Part shown: in pieces, positions 7,870-18,011 of the stretch
Position numbering within the stretch: the first letter of the stretch is position 1
Layout of the letters: each line of letters begins with the position of its first letter
Assembly: GCF_031764535.1 (NCBI RefSeq)
Contig: NZ_CP134499.1
Location: 4,419,679-4,483,678 of the forward strand
DNA: 64,000 bases
Reading direction: 5' to 3'
Source of the DNA: Pseudomonas sp. SG20056
GTDB lineage: Bacteria; Pseudomonadota; Gammaproteobacteria; Pseudomonadales; Pseudomonadaceae
Notes under the pieces: generated by a model
What the model was told of the DNA's origin: nothing
Seen by the model: the letters and a program-made list of their open reading frames with translations, nothing else
The model's database searches: none
Program-made: the position numbers and the translations under genes

Positions 7870-9893
7870 GCCGCCGCTACCTGGGCGCGATGCGCACGCC
7901 AGAAGTGCTGGGCGATAAACAGCGCAGCCAGGGCGAAGCCGATCTCGTCACTCATCGGTGTCGCCAGGATCAGGCTGGCACCGGCAGCAAAGCCCAGCGC
8001 GCGCTCCCACCAGCTCAGTTTGGCCTGCAGGTAACCGGTAAACACCACTCCCCAGATGCCGATGGCCAGCAGTGCCTTGAGCACCACATAAAGGGTGGCC
8101 AACAGACTGTCGCCCTGCAGCATCAGCGCCGGCTCATAGACCGCCATAAACGGCACCACAAACCCGGCCACGGCGATGCGAATCGCCCACAGGCTGATCT
8201 TCAGGCCGCTTTCCTTGGCAATCGGTGCGGCTGCGAAACAGGCCAGCGCCACCGGCGGCGTAAGGTCGGCCATGATGCCGAAATAGAACACGAACATGTG
8301 TGACACGATCAGCGGCACGCCCAGCTCCAGCAGCGCCGGCGCAGCAATCGAACTGGTGATGATGTAGTTGGGAATGGTCGGGATGCCCATGCCCAGCACC
8401 AGGCAGGTGAGCATGGTCAGCACCAGCGAGAGGAACAGGTTGTCCTGGCCGATGGCGAGGATGTAGCCGGCAAAAGTCGAAGCCACCCCGGTCAGCGAGA
8501 CCACGCCGATAATTACCCCCACCAGGGCGCAGGCAATGCCCACCGGCACGGCATGGCGTGCGCCTTCCACCAGCGCATGCAGGCAGATCACCAGGGTGTC
8601 GCGGCCGCCTTTGATAAACCAGCACACCGCCACCAATAGCGCGACGACGCCAAACACCACACCGATACCGAGCTGGAAGAAGCCGGCGCAGAGCACGCCC
8701 AGGGCAATCCAGAAGGCAAAGCGCATGACCTTGGACGACACCCGCAGGATGATCGCCGAGCCGAGAATCACGATGGCGGTCAGGGCCAGGCCGACCATGC
8801 CGGAGAACAGCGGCGTGCGTCCGGAGAACAGCAGGTAGATGAGGATGAACAGCGGAATCAGCAGATACCAGCGCTCTTTGATCGCCGTCCAAGGATTCGG
8901 GCACTGGTCTTTCGGCAGCCCCTGCAGGTTGGCGCGCTTGGCTTCCAGGTGAACCATCCAGAACACCGAACCGAAATACAGCAGCGCCGGAATCAACGCG
9001 GCCTTGGCCACCTCGAAGAACGGCACGTTAATCGTCTCGGCCATGATAAAGGCCACCGCACCCATGATCGGCGGCATGATCTGGCTGCCCATCGACGAGG
9101 TCGCTTCCACGCCACCGGCAAACGCCGGCTTGTAGCCGAAACGCTTCATCAGCGGGATGGTGAACTGGCCGGTGGTGACCACGTTGGCCACGCCCGAACC
9201 GGTGATGGTGCCCATCAGCGCCGACGACACCACCGACACCTTGGCCGGGCCGCCGAGTTTGTGGCCGAACAGGCCCATGGCGAAATCGGTGAACAGCTTG
9301 ATCATCCCGGCCTGTTCGAGGAACGCGCCGAACAGGATAAACAGGAAGATATAGGTGGCCGATACATAGGTCGGCGTGCCGTACAGCCCCTCGGTGCCGA
9401 AGGCCAGCTGGTTAACGATCTGGTCGATGGCATAGCCACGGTGCATCAGGTCGCCCGGCAGGTACTGGCCGAACAGGCCGTAGGCGAGAAACAGCGCGCA
9501 GATCAGCGGCAGGGCAATGCCCATCACCCGCCGAGCGGCTTCAAACACCAGCACGATCAGCACCAGGCCGACGACCATGTCGCTCTGGGTCAGATCACCG
9601 GAACGCTGAATCAGATCGGCTTCGAAATACCACTGGTAAAACGCCGTGGCCATGCCGGCCATGCCCAGTAGCCAGGCCAGCGGCTGCCAAGGCTGCTCCT
9701 TGCCACGGGCGGGAAAACAGAGAAACACCACCAGCAGCAGAAAGCCCACATGCACGGCACGCAGAATCTGGCTGGATACCGGGTGGAAGGCCGCGGTGAT
9801 GATCTGGAAGATGGAGAACAGCAGCGCGACATAAAACAGCGCTTTCGGCCAATCGCTGGGGTTGGCGGCGAGGCCTTGGTTTTGCTCACTCAT
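7866..9893 (-). CDS. TRAP transporter fused permease (small 4TM + large 12TM)
   Basis: A 675-residue polytopic inner-membrane protein joining the small (DctQ-like) and large (DctM-like) TRAP subunits, as in the TAXI class. The large-subunit signatures AGGVEATSSMGSQIMPPIMGAVAFIMAE and GMGIPTIPNYIITSSIAAPAL are clear. It uses an ion gradient to import a ligand delivered by the periplasmic protein encoded just upstream. The start is the ATG at 9893 (GAGGGTG about ten bases before it); a longer frame to 9929 is not needed. The gap of 155 bases to the binding-protein gene shows no clear terminator, so they are likely one operon. Confidence 0.93.
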   Translation of the reverse strand: MSEQNQGLAANPSDWPKALFYVALLFSIFQIITAAFHPVSSQILRAVHVGFLLLVVFLCFPARGKEQPWQPLAWLLGMAGMATAFYQWYFEADLIQRSGDLTQSDMVVGLVLIVLVFEAARRVMGIALPLICALFLAYGLFGQYLPGDLMHRGYAIDQIVNQLAFGTEGLYGTPTYVSATYIFLFILFGAFLEQAGMIKLFTDFAMGLFGHKLGGPAKVSVVSSALMGTITGSGVANVVTTGQFTIPLMKRFGYKPAFAGGVEATSSMGSQIMPPIMGAVAFIMAETINVPFFEVAKAALIPALLYFGSVFWMVHLEAKRANLQGLPKDQCPNPWTAIKERWYLLIPLFILIYLLFSGRTPLFSGMVGLALTAIVILGSAIILRVSSKVMRFAFWIALGVLCAGFFQLGIGVVFGVVALLVAVCWFIKGGRDTLVICLHALVEGARHAVPVGIACALVGVIIGVVSLTGVASTFAGYILAIGQDNLFLSLVLTMLTCLVLGMGIPTIPNYIITSSIAAPALLELGVPLIVSHMFVFYFGIMADLTPPVALACFAAAPIAKESGLKISLWAIRIAVAGFVVPFMAVYEPALMLQGDSLLATLYVVLKALLAIGIWGVVFTGYLQAKLSWWERALGFAAGASLILATPMSDEIGFALAALFIAQHFWRAHRAQVAAA

Positions 9894-10048
9894 GAAGGTC
9901 ACACCCTCGTTACAACGTCGATAGCGCAAGAGTCGCCAACAAAACCTGCCGTGGCCTGCACGCCGGTTTTATTCGCAGCTCTAGCTCGTGTCCGGAGAGG
10001 TTGACGCTGCGCACAGCGCCAACCTACACCCTCAACCCTTCAGCAGCC

Positions 10049-11002
10049 TTACAGTGCGCCGGCTTCTTTGTAGAAGCGCTCGGCACCCGGATGCAGCGGA
10101 ATCGGTAGGCCCTTGGCGGCGCCTTCCAGCTTGATGTCCTTGGCCGCCGAGTGGGCGTTGCCCAGGCGCTCGAGGTTATCGAACATCAGTTTGGTCATCT
10201 GGTAGGCCACTTCATCGGATACGCCGTCATGGCTGACCAGGATGTTGGTGATGGCCACGGTCGGTACATCGCTGTCCTGACCGTCATAGGTGCCGGCTGG
10301 AATCGAGGCAGCCTGGTAGGCGGCGTTGTCGATCTTCGCGGTGATCTCCGCCGGGATGGCGACAAAGTTGATCGGCAGAGTCGCGGCCAGGTCGCGAATC
10401 GCCGCCATGCCCAGGCCCGAGGACTGCAGGGTGGCATCCAGCTGACGGTTCTTGATCAGCTCGACCGACTCGGCGTACGGCAGAAACTCCACCTTGCCCA
10501 TGTCTTCATAGCTCAGGCCAGCGGCCTTGAAGATGGCGCGGGCGTTCAGCTCGGTGCCGGATTTCGGCGCGCCGACGGAGATGCGCTTGCCTTTCAGATC
10601 CGCCAGGGTGGTGATACCGGATTCCTTGCTGGCAACGATCTGGATGTAGTTCGGGTAGGTGCCGGCAATCGCCCGCAGCTTGCTCAGCGGCGCCTTGAAG
10701 CCGGCGTCTTCCACGCCATTCCAGGCATCGGCTACCGAGTCGCCGAGGGCGAAGGCCAGTTCACCGCGACCGGCTTGCAGCAGGTTGAGGTTTTCCACCG
10801 AGGCCTTGGTCGCCTGCACCGAGGTTTTGGCGCCGTCGATGCCGTTGCCGTAGAGCTGCGACAGGCCTACGCCAATCGGGTAGTACACACCGCTGGTACC
10901 ACCGGTCAGCACGTTGATAAAGGTCGGGGCGGCGAGTACCGCGGTGCTCGCGGTAAAGGCTGCGGCAGCAGCAAACAGGCTGAATCGTTTGGTCATTCGC
11001 AT
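10049..11002 (-). CDS. TAXI family TRAP solute-binding protein
   Basis: A 317-residue periplasmic protein with a signal peptide (FSLFAAAAAFTASTAVLA, cleaved near residue 24), then TFINVLTGGTSGVYYPIGVGLSQLY, the hallmark opening of the TAXI family. Later landmarks are LADLKGKRISVGAPKSGTELNARAI and ITNILVSHDGVSDEVAYQMTKLMFDN. It binds a carboxylate-type ligand and hands it to the fused permease. The ligand cannot be told; glutamate and 2-oxoglutarate-type substrates are known for some family members. The ATG at 11002 has GGAG eight bases upstream. Transcription probably starts at the sigma-54 promoter at 11266-11284. Confidence 0.93.
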   Translation of the reverse strand: MRMTKRFSLFAAAAAFTASTAVLAAPTFINVLTGGTSGVYYPIGVGLSQLYGNGIDGAKTSVQATKASVENLNLLQAGRGELAFALGDSVADAWNGVEDAGFKAPLSKLRAIAGTYPNYIQIVASKESGITTLADLKGKRISVGAPKSGTELNARAIFKAAGLSYEDMGKVEFLPYAESVELIKNRQLDATLQSSGLGMAAIRDLAATLPINFVAIPAEITAKIDNAAYQAASIPAGTYDGQDSDVPTVAITNILVSHDGVSDEVAYQMTKLMFDNLERLGNAHSAAKDIKLEGAAKGLPIPLHPGAERFYKEAGAL

Positions 11003-11265
11003 GGAAGAATCTCCGTCGTTGTTATGGCTTTATGCAGAGGTTTTCACTGTAGACGCTGCGCGCCACCCAGGTGGCAATGCAGCGCCGGGACTAACGCAAT
11101 GGCGAAAAGGAGCAGAGGCTCACGCGCGGCCTGAGCCGAGCGCACAAGAGATGGGCAGTGGATGCCGAGCGCGACAGGCGCGCAGATGCTGCGGGGCAGT
11201 GCATGGGATTCACCTCTTGTCTTTCTTATGAGGCCGAGGCAATCGAGTGCCTGGCTGACAAGAGC

Positions 11266-11284
11266 TATAGCAGATGCCGTGCCA
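11266..11284 (-). promoter_or_regulatory. Sigma-54 (-24/-12) promoter of the TAXI-TRAP operon
   Basis: The minus strand reads TGGCACGGCATCTGCTATA. Against TGGCACG-N4-TTGCA it keeps the GG at -24 and the GC at -12 with exact spacing and one mismatch. It points to the binding-protein gene, leaving a leader of about 255 bases. A sigma-54 activator (DctD-like) is encoded immediately upstream. The rest of the 11003-11404 gap shows no gene. Confidence 0.8.
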
Positions 11285-11350
11285 GTGAGAGAAAAGCCCG
11301 TGCTAGAGCCTTTAACCTGCCAAACACGGCCCGCCTGGCGGCGATGGTGA

Positions 11351-11394
11351 GCGGAAATCCGCCAGTGCAAAAACCTGGATAAGCGAAATTCCGC
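11351..11394. promoter_or_regulatory. Paired palindromes, probable activator (DctD-like) binding sites
   Basis: GCGGAAATCCGC (11351-11362, perfect 5-bp arms) and GCGAAATTCCGC (11383-11394, one mismatch) have centres 32 bases apart, about three helical turns. They lie 67-110 bases upstream of the -24 element, the usual place for enhancer sites of NtrC-family activators. Assignment to DctD is inference from the neighbour. Confidence 0.6.
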
Positions 11395-11404
11395 CGACTA
11401 GTTC

Positions 11405-12757
<1,353 letters not shown>

Positions 12758-12860
12758 GGCATTTCCCCCTCTTTAAATCGGCGGGCAGTGTAGCCCGGAA
12801 GGAATCTGGGAAAACAACACTCCTGTGGCGATTCAGCAACTGACGATGGAATACCGCCTA

Positions 12861-12922
12861 GAGGGAGGGGCTTTAGCCGCGACAAAGACACCCGTGTTTC
12901 GCGGCTAAAGCCCCTCCCACAT
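12861..12922. repeat. REP doublet (REPIN-like) between dctB and dctD
   Basis: Inverted arms GGGAGGGGCTTTAGCCGCGA and TCGCGGCTAAAGCCCCTCCC separated by a short spacer. The same palindromic core recurs at 23806, 29680 and 39301. Such doublets are spread by RAYT transposases in pseudomonads; no RAYT gene lies in this window. Confidence 0.85.
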
Positions 12923-12925
12923 GAT

Positions 12926-14674
12926 TTAGGGTGCGGCCGGCAGGCGCAGGGTAAACACCGCGCCCTGCTCGCCATTGGCCGCCTCCAGGCTGCCGCCCAG
13001 TTCGCGGACGATACCGTAGGACACCGCCAACCCCAGGCCCAGTCCGGCACCCACCGGCTTGGTGGTAAAGAACGGCTCGAACACATGCTCCAGCGCCTCG
13101 CTGGCAATGCCGCCGCCGCTGTCGGCGATGCTCAGCAGGCACTGCTCGGCCTGGCGCTCGATACGAATCTGCAGTTGCCGCACGGTGCTGTCCGCCATGG
13201 CATCCAGGGCATTGTTCAGCAGATTGAGCAGCACCTGTTCCAGGCGAATCGCGTCACCCAGCACCCGCGCCTCGCTGTCGATCTCGCTGTGCAGCTGCAC
13301 CTGTTCGCTGCGCAGGCGCGGCGCCAGCAATTGCAGCGCCTGCTCCAGCACATCGCTCAAACGCAGACGCTCGCTGAGACCCGCCGGGCTTTTGCGGGCA
13401 AAGGTTTTCAGGTGACCGGTGAGCCCAGCAATGCGTTGCAGCAGGCCATCGATACGCTGCAGCCCTTCGCGCACATCGTCCTGGCGACCGCTATCGAGCA
13501 GCAAACGTAGGCTGCCAAGCTGCATCTGCATGGCAGTCAGCGGTTGGTTGATTTCATGGGCCATGGCCGCCGACATCTGCCCCAACGCCGCCATCTTCGC
13601 CGCATGCACCAGGCCTTCCTGAGCCTCGCGCAACTCGGCGGTACGCAGCGCCACTTCACGCTCCAGGCGTTCACGAATGCCGGCCTGCAGACGCTGAGTC
13701 TTACGCCGCTGGGCCAGGTAGAGCAGCAGAAACGCCAGGGTCATCCACACCCCGGCGGCGGCCAGGCGGTAGCTGCGCACGCTGTCGACCAGGGTTTTCG
13801 GCTCGTGCAGCAGGTGCAGGGTCCAGCCTTCATCGCCCAGGGCCTGGCGTTGCCAGAGATAATCACGCGGGCCATCCGGGCCATCGACCCGGCGCCACTG
13901 GCTGTCGCTGTCGATCTGGCGGCGCAGCGTGCTGGCCAGCGGCTGCAACGCCTGTTCGGCGTATTTGCGCACCTCCACCAGCTCGGCGCGGGCCTGCTCG
14001 CTCAAACTGTCGAGGGCGAGAAAACGCCAGGCCGGGCGGTTGCTGAGGATAACCACCGAGTAGCTATCGGCCACCAGCAGCACGCCGGGCTGGCTGGCCC
14101 ATTCGCGCTGCAACTCTTCCAGCTCCAGCTTGACCACCAGCACGCCGAGCACCGTGCCGTCGTCGTCGCGCACCGCATGGGAGAGAAAATAGCCGGGGAT
14201 GCCGGTGGTCACGCCCACCGCAAAATAGCGCCCGGAGGACTGGCGAACGGCATCCTGAAAATACGGGCGGAAGGCGTAGTTGTTGCCGACAAAACTGCTC
14301 CAGTCACGCCAGTTGCTGGCCACCAGGGTTTCGCCTTTCGCGTTGAGCAGGTACAGCACGTTGGAACCGGCGGCGCTGTTGAGCTGTTCCAGGCGCTCGT
14401 TGAGCTTGCTGCGCAGCAGGCTATCGGTCGGCGCACGCAGCAGCGACTTGATATCGCTGTCCAGCGCCAGCACTTCGGGCACCGAGCGGAAGCGCTCGAC
14501 CAGGGTGTGGATCGACTGCGCATATAGCTGCAACTGTCCGCGCGCCTCCAGGCTGCGAATCTGCCAGGCGCGCTGCTCGGCATAACGCCCGGCCAGCCAG
14601 ATGCTCGCCAGCAGGCCGAGCAGAATCAGCAGGACGATCAGGGCAACGCGGTAACGCAACAAAAATGCAGACAT
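12926..14674 (-). CDS. dctB: Membrane sensor histidine kinase, DctB-like
   Basis: A 582-residue kinase. There are membrane helices near residues 7-27 and 300-320 (AAAGVWMTLAFLLLYLAQRRK). Between them is a periplasmic Cache-type sensor (NNYAFRPYFQDAVRQSSGRYFAVG is typical of DctB-like dicarboxylate sensors). A coiled linker leads to the HisKA dimerisation site AMAHEINQPLTAMQMQ (phospho-His near residue 372). The ATPase domain follows: N box LLNLLNNALDAM, G1 IADSGGGI, F box EPFFTTKP, G2 GAGLGLGLAVS. It phosphorylates the DctD-like regulator encoded next. I chose the ATG at 14674, just before the first helix; one at 14704 is possible. It is divergent from the AraC gene. Confidence 0.9.
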   Translation of the reverse strand: MSAFLLRYRVALIVLLILLGLLASIWLAGRYAEQRAWQIRSLEARGQLQLYAQSIHTLVERFRSVPEVLALDSDIKSLLRAPTDSLLRSKLNERLEQLNSAAGSNVLYLLNAKGETLVASNWRDWSSFVGNNYAFRPYFQDAVRQSSGRYFAVGVTTGIPGYFLSHAVRDDDGTVLGVLVVKLELEELQREWASQPGVLLVADSYSVVILSNRPAWRFLALDSLSEQARAELVEVRKYAEQALQPLASTLRRQIDSDSQWRRVDGPDGPRDYLWQRQALGDEGWTLHLLHEPKTLVDSVRSYRLAAAGVWMTLAFLLLYLAQRRKTQRLQAGIRERLEREVALRTAELREAQEGLVHAAKMAALGQMSAAMAHEINQPLTAMQMQLGSLRLLLDSGRQDDVREGLQRIDGLLQRIAGLTGHLKTFARKSPAGLSERLRLSDVLEQALQLLAPRLRSEQVQLHSEIDSEARVLGDAIRLEQVLLNLLNNALDAMADSTVRQLQIRIERQAEQCLLSIADSGGGIASEALEHVFEPFFTTKPVGAGLGLGLAVSYGIVRELGGSLEAANGEQGAVFTLRLPAAP

Positions 14675-14750
14675 GCGCGGCTCGCAACAAGGCGGAGCCG
14701 GCATGGTAAGACAAAGCACCGCGCCGTGCAGAGCGCAGCGGCTCGACTGT

Positions 14751-14778
14751 TTGAACAAGCGCCTGCGGCCGCTATAGT
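14751..14778 (+). promoter_or_regulatory. Sigma-70 promoter of the AraC-type gene
   Basis: TTGAAC, a 16-base spacer, then TATAGT, 36 bases before the ATG at 14814. Confidence 0.65.
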
Positions 14779-14813
14779 CAGCGCTGGCTATACGACGATT
14801 ACGCCAGGGACGC

Positions 14814-15644
14814 ATGATGAGCACTGAGCAACAGGCCACCACCCCACGCTTCTGGCGCGACCCGGCGCTGCCCTTCGTGGAAACGCGCGAAGCCCTCGAT
14901 GGCCGTCTGTTGTGCTACGCCAAGCATTCCCATGAGTGCTTTTCGATTGGCACCATCACCCAAGGCCGCAGCACCTACCTCAATGAAAAGGCGCGCGAGC
15001 AGGTCGCGGCCGGCACGCTGGTACTGATGAACCCGGGTGACGTGCATGCCTGCAACCCCGTGGATGGGCAGCCCTGGTCGTATCGCATGTTCTATATCGA
15101 CAGCGCCTGGCTGGGCGAGCTGCAACACCAGCTGGGGTTCGGCCACAACCCGCAACTGCAGCCCTTCTCCGCCATCCTCAGCCGCGACCCTGAACTGTTC
15201 AACGGCCTCAATCAGCTATACGACCTGCTCAACGCCGCGTCGGTCGATCAGCTGCGCAAAGAGTGCGCCCTGATCGACTATTTCAGCACCCTGCAACAGC
15301 GCCTGGCCCCCGCACCGGCTCCGATCCGCGAGGACAACCCGCGCATTCGTCTGGCCGCAGAATTTATCCGCGCGCACTGCACCCAAACGCTCAAGCTGGA
15401 AGACATCTGCAGCGCCGCCGAGCTATCGCCCTCGTACCTGATTCGCAGTTTCCGCCAACACTACGGCATGACGCCGCATGCCTACCTGCTCAACTGCCGC
15501 GTGCAAGTGGCCCAGGCCGGGCTGAAACGCGGCGAGTCGATTGCCGAGGTGGCGCTGGACGCCGGCTTTGCCGACCAGGCGCACTTGCAGCGCACCTTCA
15601 AACAGCTGCTCGCCGCCACCCCCGGGCAATACCGCCGCGCCTGA
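14814..15644 (+). CDS. AraC family transcriptional regulator
   Basis: A 276-residue regulator. The N-terminal cupin-like ligand domain (residues ~20-165) contains HSHECFSIGTITQGRSTYL and LMNPGDVHACNP. Two helix-turn-helix motifs form the C-terminal AraC DNA-binding domain (~175-275: LKLEDICSAAELSPSYLIRSFRQHYGMTPHAYLLNCRV, then SIAEVALDAGFADQAHLQRTFKQLLAATPGQYR). This class often controls an adjacent LysE-type exporter, which here is convergent and ends one base after this gene stops. ATG 14814 is followed by a second ATG at 14817; either may be used. Confidence 0.92.
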   Translation: MMSTEQQATTPRFWRDPALPFVETREALDGRLLCYAKHSHECFSIGTITQGRSTYLNEKAREQVAAGTLVLMNPGDVHACNPVDGQPWSYRMFYIDSAWLGELQHQLGFGHNPQLQPFSAILSRDPELFNGLNQLYDLLNAASVDQLRKECALIDYFSTLQQRLAPAPAPIREDNPRIRLAAEFIRAHCTQTLKLEDICSAAELSPSYLIRSFRQHYGMTPHAYLLNCRVQVAQAGLKRGESIAEVALDAGFADQAHLQRTFKQLLAATPGQYRRA

Positions 15645-16232
15645 TCAGACCAGCAGATAAACCGCCGACAGCACCAGCAGCAAGGCCAGGCCGCGATTGA
15701 ACCGGCGCAGGTACAGCGGATTCTCCAGGTACTGGCGCAGGTAAACCCCGGCCAGCGCCCAGCAACTGATCGACAGATAACAGATCACGAAATACAGCGC
15801 CGCGAACTGCCCCACCCGCCACAGATCACCATCTGCCGCATAGGCGCCCATGCCTGCCATCGAGGCCAGCCAGGCCTTGGGGTTGAGCCACTGCATCAGC
15901 GCGCCCTTGAACAGCGACGGGCGCTGCTGCGCGGCGTTGCCACTCAGCTGCCCGTCAGCCCGGGCCAGACCGTAGGCCATGTACAACAGAAAGGCGACGC
16001 CAAACCAGGCCACCCATTGCGTCAGCACCGGCCACTGCTGCAACAGCTGTTGCAAACCCAGGCCCATAGCCAGCAACAACGCGGTAAAGCCGAACGTCGC
16101 CCCCGTGACATGGCGCATGCTGCTGCGCAGCCCATGGGTCGCGCCGGCACTAAGCGCCAGCAGGTTGACCGGGCCGGGAGAGATCGAAGCAGCGAGGGCA
16201 AAACCCGCCATGGAGTAAAACAGCGTATTCAT
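15645..16232 (-). CDS. LysE family amino-acid exporter
   Basis: A 195-residue membrane protein with about six helices. The opening FALAASISPGPVNLLALSAGATHGLRSS is the LysE/RhtB signature (SPGP). It probably exports amino acids or related small molecules. I take ATG 16232; the GTG just before it at 16235 is also in frame. An inverted repeat (16239-16276) directly upstream looks like an operator, and the AraC gene next door is a likely controller, which is inference from context. Confidence 0.9.
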   Translation of the reverse strand: MNTLFYSMAGFALAASISPGPVNLLALSAGATHGLRSSMRHVTGATFGFTALLLAMGLGLQQLLQQWPVLTQWVAWFGVAFLLYMAYGLARADGQLSGNAAQQRPSLFKGALMQWLNPKAWLASMAGMGAYAADGDLWRVGQFAALYFVICYLSISCWALAGVYLRQYLENPLYLRRFNRGLALLLVLSAVYLLV

Positions 16233-16238
16233 CACACA

Positions 16239-16276
16239 CCTGTCAGCACAACCAAAGGAGGTGCCAGGCTGACAGG
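16239..16276. promoter_or_regulatory. Inverted repeat at the LysE start, operator candidate
   Basis: Perfect 9-bp arms CCTGTCAGC (16239-16247) and GCTGACAGG (16268-16276), 20 bases apart, seven bases upstream of the LysE start codon. Confidence 0.45.
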
Positions 16277-16324
16277 CGCACGGCGCAGGGTATTGAAGGA
16301 AATTGCCCTGTCAGGACAGAGCAC

Positions 16325-17119
16325 TCAACGCGAGAGGTGATCCGCCCGCTGCAACAGCCCATCCGCCAGCCACTGACGCAACCAGCTCACCGCCTGCACG
16401 GGTGCCTGTTCGCCCAGGTTCGCCAGCTCGCCGCACAGCTCGGCGAAATTCCAACCCTGCACAGTCATGCCCTGCAGTGCCGCCGCTTCATCGGCCGCCA
16501 GGCTGCGGTAGCGGGTAATCAGCTGATCACGCCAGACCACACAGGTCTCTGTCGCAACCAGTGGCTGGCTGCCGGGGAAGTCATCCTGCTCCTTGCCCGC
16601 ACGCCAGATCGCCAGACTGTTATGCCGGCACGCCAGCCACTGCACGCTCGGTAGCAAACGCACCTGCAGGGTCGGCCAATCTTCGGCCGGCAGTTCGGCC
16701 ATCTGCGTCAGGCTCAGGGGCTGGCCTTCAGGTGCATCAAAGGCCAGGGTAAAGGCCCATTCCAGCCGCGCCAGCTCGCTGAGCGGCGCGGCCTGTGCGG
16801 GAATCAGGTAGCCGTCGATAAAGTCCGCCAGCTTTGCGCCTAACCAGCGCAGGCTGAAATGCTGCGAGGGGTGCGCGTCGAGATAGGCCAGAGCCAGGGC
16901 ATCGAATTCCTCATCACCGAGCCAGCCATGCACCGCCGGATAGTCACCACGCAAGGCCTCCAGCAGACGCGCGCGGTAGGCGTTGTGGTAAATCGCCAGG
17001 CCCTGTTCGGCACTCAGCGCCGCACTACCCAGCAGACTGGCCTGCAGCGCCGGATTAGGCTGGGCATCGGGGCCCTGCAGGTAGGCCTGCACCTGCGCCT
17101 GCCAGTCACTCAGGCGCAT
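16325..17119 (-). CDS. bufC: BufC/HvfC-type protein (DUF2063), MNIO partner
   Basis: A 264-residue protein. Residues ~1-95 are the DUF2063 putative DNA-binding-like domain (LSAEQGLAIYHNAYRARLLEALRGDYPAVHGWLGDEEFDALALAYL). The C-terminal half is more variable (LAIWRAGKEQ, WNFAELCGEL). In bufferin systems this protein works with the MNIO enzyme, probably to recognise the precursor peptide, so it need not bind DNA despite the family name. Its start overlaps the end of the MNIO gene by ten bases, showing translational coupling. It is the last gene of the bufABC operon. Confidence 0.87.
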   Translation of the reverse strand: MRLSDWQAQVQAYLQGPDAQPNPALQASLLGSAALSAEQGLAIYHNAYRARLLEALRGDYPAVHGWLGDEEFDALALAYLDAHPSQHFSLRWLGAKLADFIDGYLIPAQAAPLSELARLEWAFTLAFDAPEGQPLSLTQMAELPAEDWPTLQVRLLPSVQWLACRHNSLAIWRAGKEQDDFPGSQPLVATETCVVWRDQLITRYRSLAADEAAALQGMTVQGWNFAELCGELANLGEQAPVQAVSWLRQWLADGLLQRADHLSR

Positions 17120-17955
17120 TGCGCTGTGCCTTGCAGTGCTTGGGCGGCAAACCGGCGCGCGGTATTCAGCTCGTCGAGCAGCACATCCAGATCGGGGAAA
17201 TGATCGTCACGCTCCAGCAGCGTGGACACCGGGCCGAGGTGCTGCAGGGTGCGTTGATAAAGCTGCCAGACCGGATCACTGACCGGCTGATCATGGGTGT
17301 CGATCAGGTAGCTGCCGTAATCGCTGTGGCCGGCCAGGTGCAGCTGACGAATGCGCTGCTTGGGCAGGCTGCTGATAAAAGTCCAGGCATCAAAGCCATG
17401 GTTGCGTGCACTGACGTAGACATTGTTGACGTCCAGCAACAGCTCGCAACCACTCAACTCGCTGAGCGCGGCGAGAAACTGCCATTCGCTGAACTGATCA
17501 TCGGCGCAGCGCAGGTAACTGGAGACGTTTTCCAGCACCAGCGGCCGCTCGATCACGTCCTGCACCTGGCGCACCCGCGCGGCCACATGCTGCAGGCTCT
17601 CCTCGGTGTAGGGCAGTGGCAGCAGGTCATGCAGCTGGTGGGCATTGCCCCGGCTCCAGCACAGGTGATCGGAGATCCACGCCGGCTGCACGCGCGCGGC
17701 GAGGTGTTTGAGCTGGCGCAGGTAGTCGCGGTCCAGCTCATGCGGGCCGCCAATTGACAGCGACACGCCATGCATCACCAGCGGGTACTGCTCGCCGATG
17801 GCATCGAGAAAGTAGAGGGCCTTGCCGCCCGCTACCAGATAATTTTCCGAGACGATCTCGAACCAGTCGATCGCCGGCCGTTGTTCGAGAATGGCTTGGT
17901 AATAGGTGCTGCGCAGGCCCAGGCCGAAACCAAGATTGCCGCGTTGAGCATTCAT
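17110..17955 (-). CDS. bufB: MNIO family iron oxidase BufB (DUF692)
   Basis: A 281-residue multinuclear non-haem iron-dependent oxidase with a TIM-barrel fold (DUF692). Candidate metal ligands follow the family pattern: WFEIVSENY, MHGVSLSIGG, ISDHLCW, LVLENVSSY, LLLDVNNVYVSA, QLHLAGHSD, DTHDQPV and LLERDDHFP. Characterised relatives use mixed-valent iron to convert Cys residues of a small precursor into heterocycles. ATG 17955 has AAGGAG six bases upstream; the open frame to 18045 lacks a supported start. It lies 56 bases after the precursor gene. The expected substrate is the six-Cys peptide encoded at 18012-18269. Confidence 0.92.
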   Translation of the reverse strand: MNAQRGNLGFGLGLRSTYYQAILEQRPAIDWFEIVSENYLVAGGKALYFLDAIGEQYPLVMHGVSLSIGGPHELDRDYLRQLKHLAARVQPAWISDHLCWSRGNAHQLHDLLPLPYTEESLQHVAARVRQVQDVIERPLVLENVSSYLRCADDQFSEWQFLAALSELSGCELLLDVNNVYVSARNHGFDAWTFISSLPKQRIRQLHLAGHSDYGSYLIDTHDQPVSDPVWQLYQRTLQHLGPVSTLLERDDHFPDLDVLLDELNTARRFAAQALQGTAQCA

Positions 17956-18011
17956 TGCTGGCTCCTTGCAGGGTGATGCGGGGCAACCGCACGGCGGCCG
18001 CCCCGGCTCAC

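Noticed and set aside
11044..11382. Several short frames in the gap before the TAXI gene
   Set aside because: No family resemblance, no ribosome sites, and they overlap the sigma-54 promoter region.
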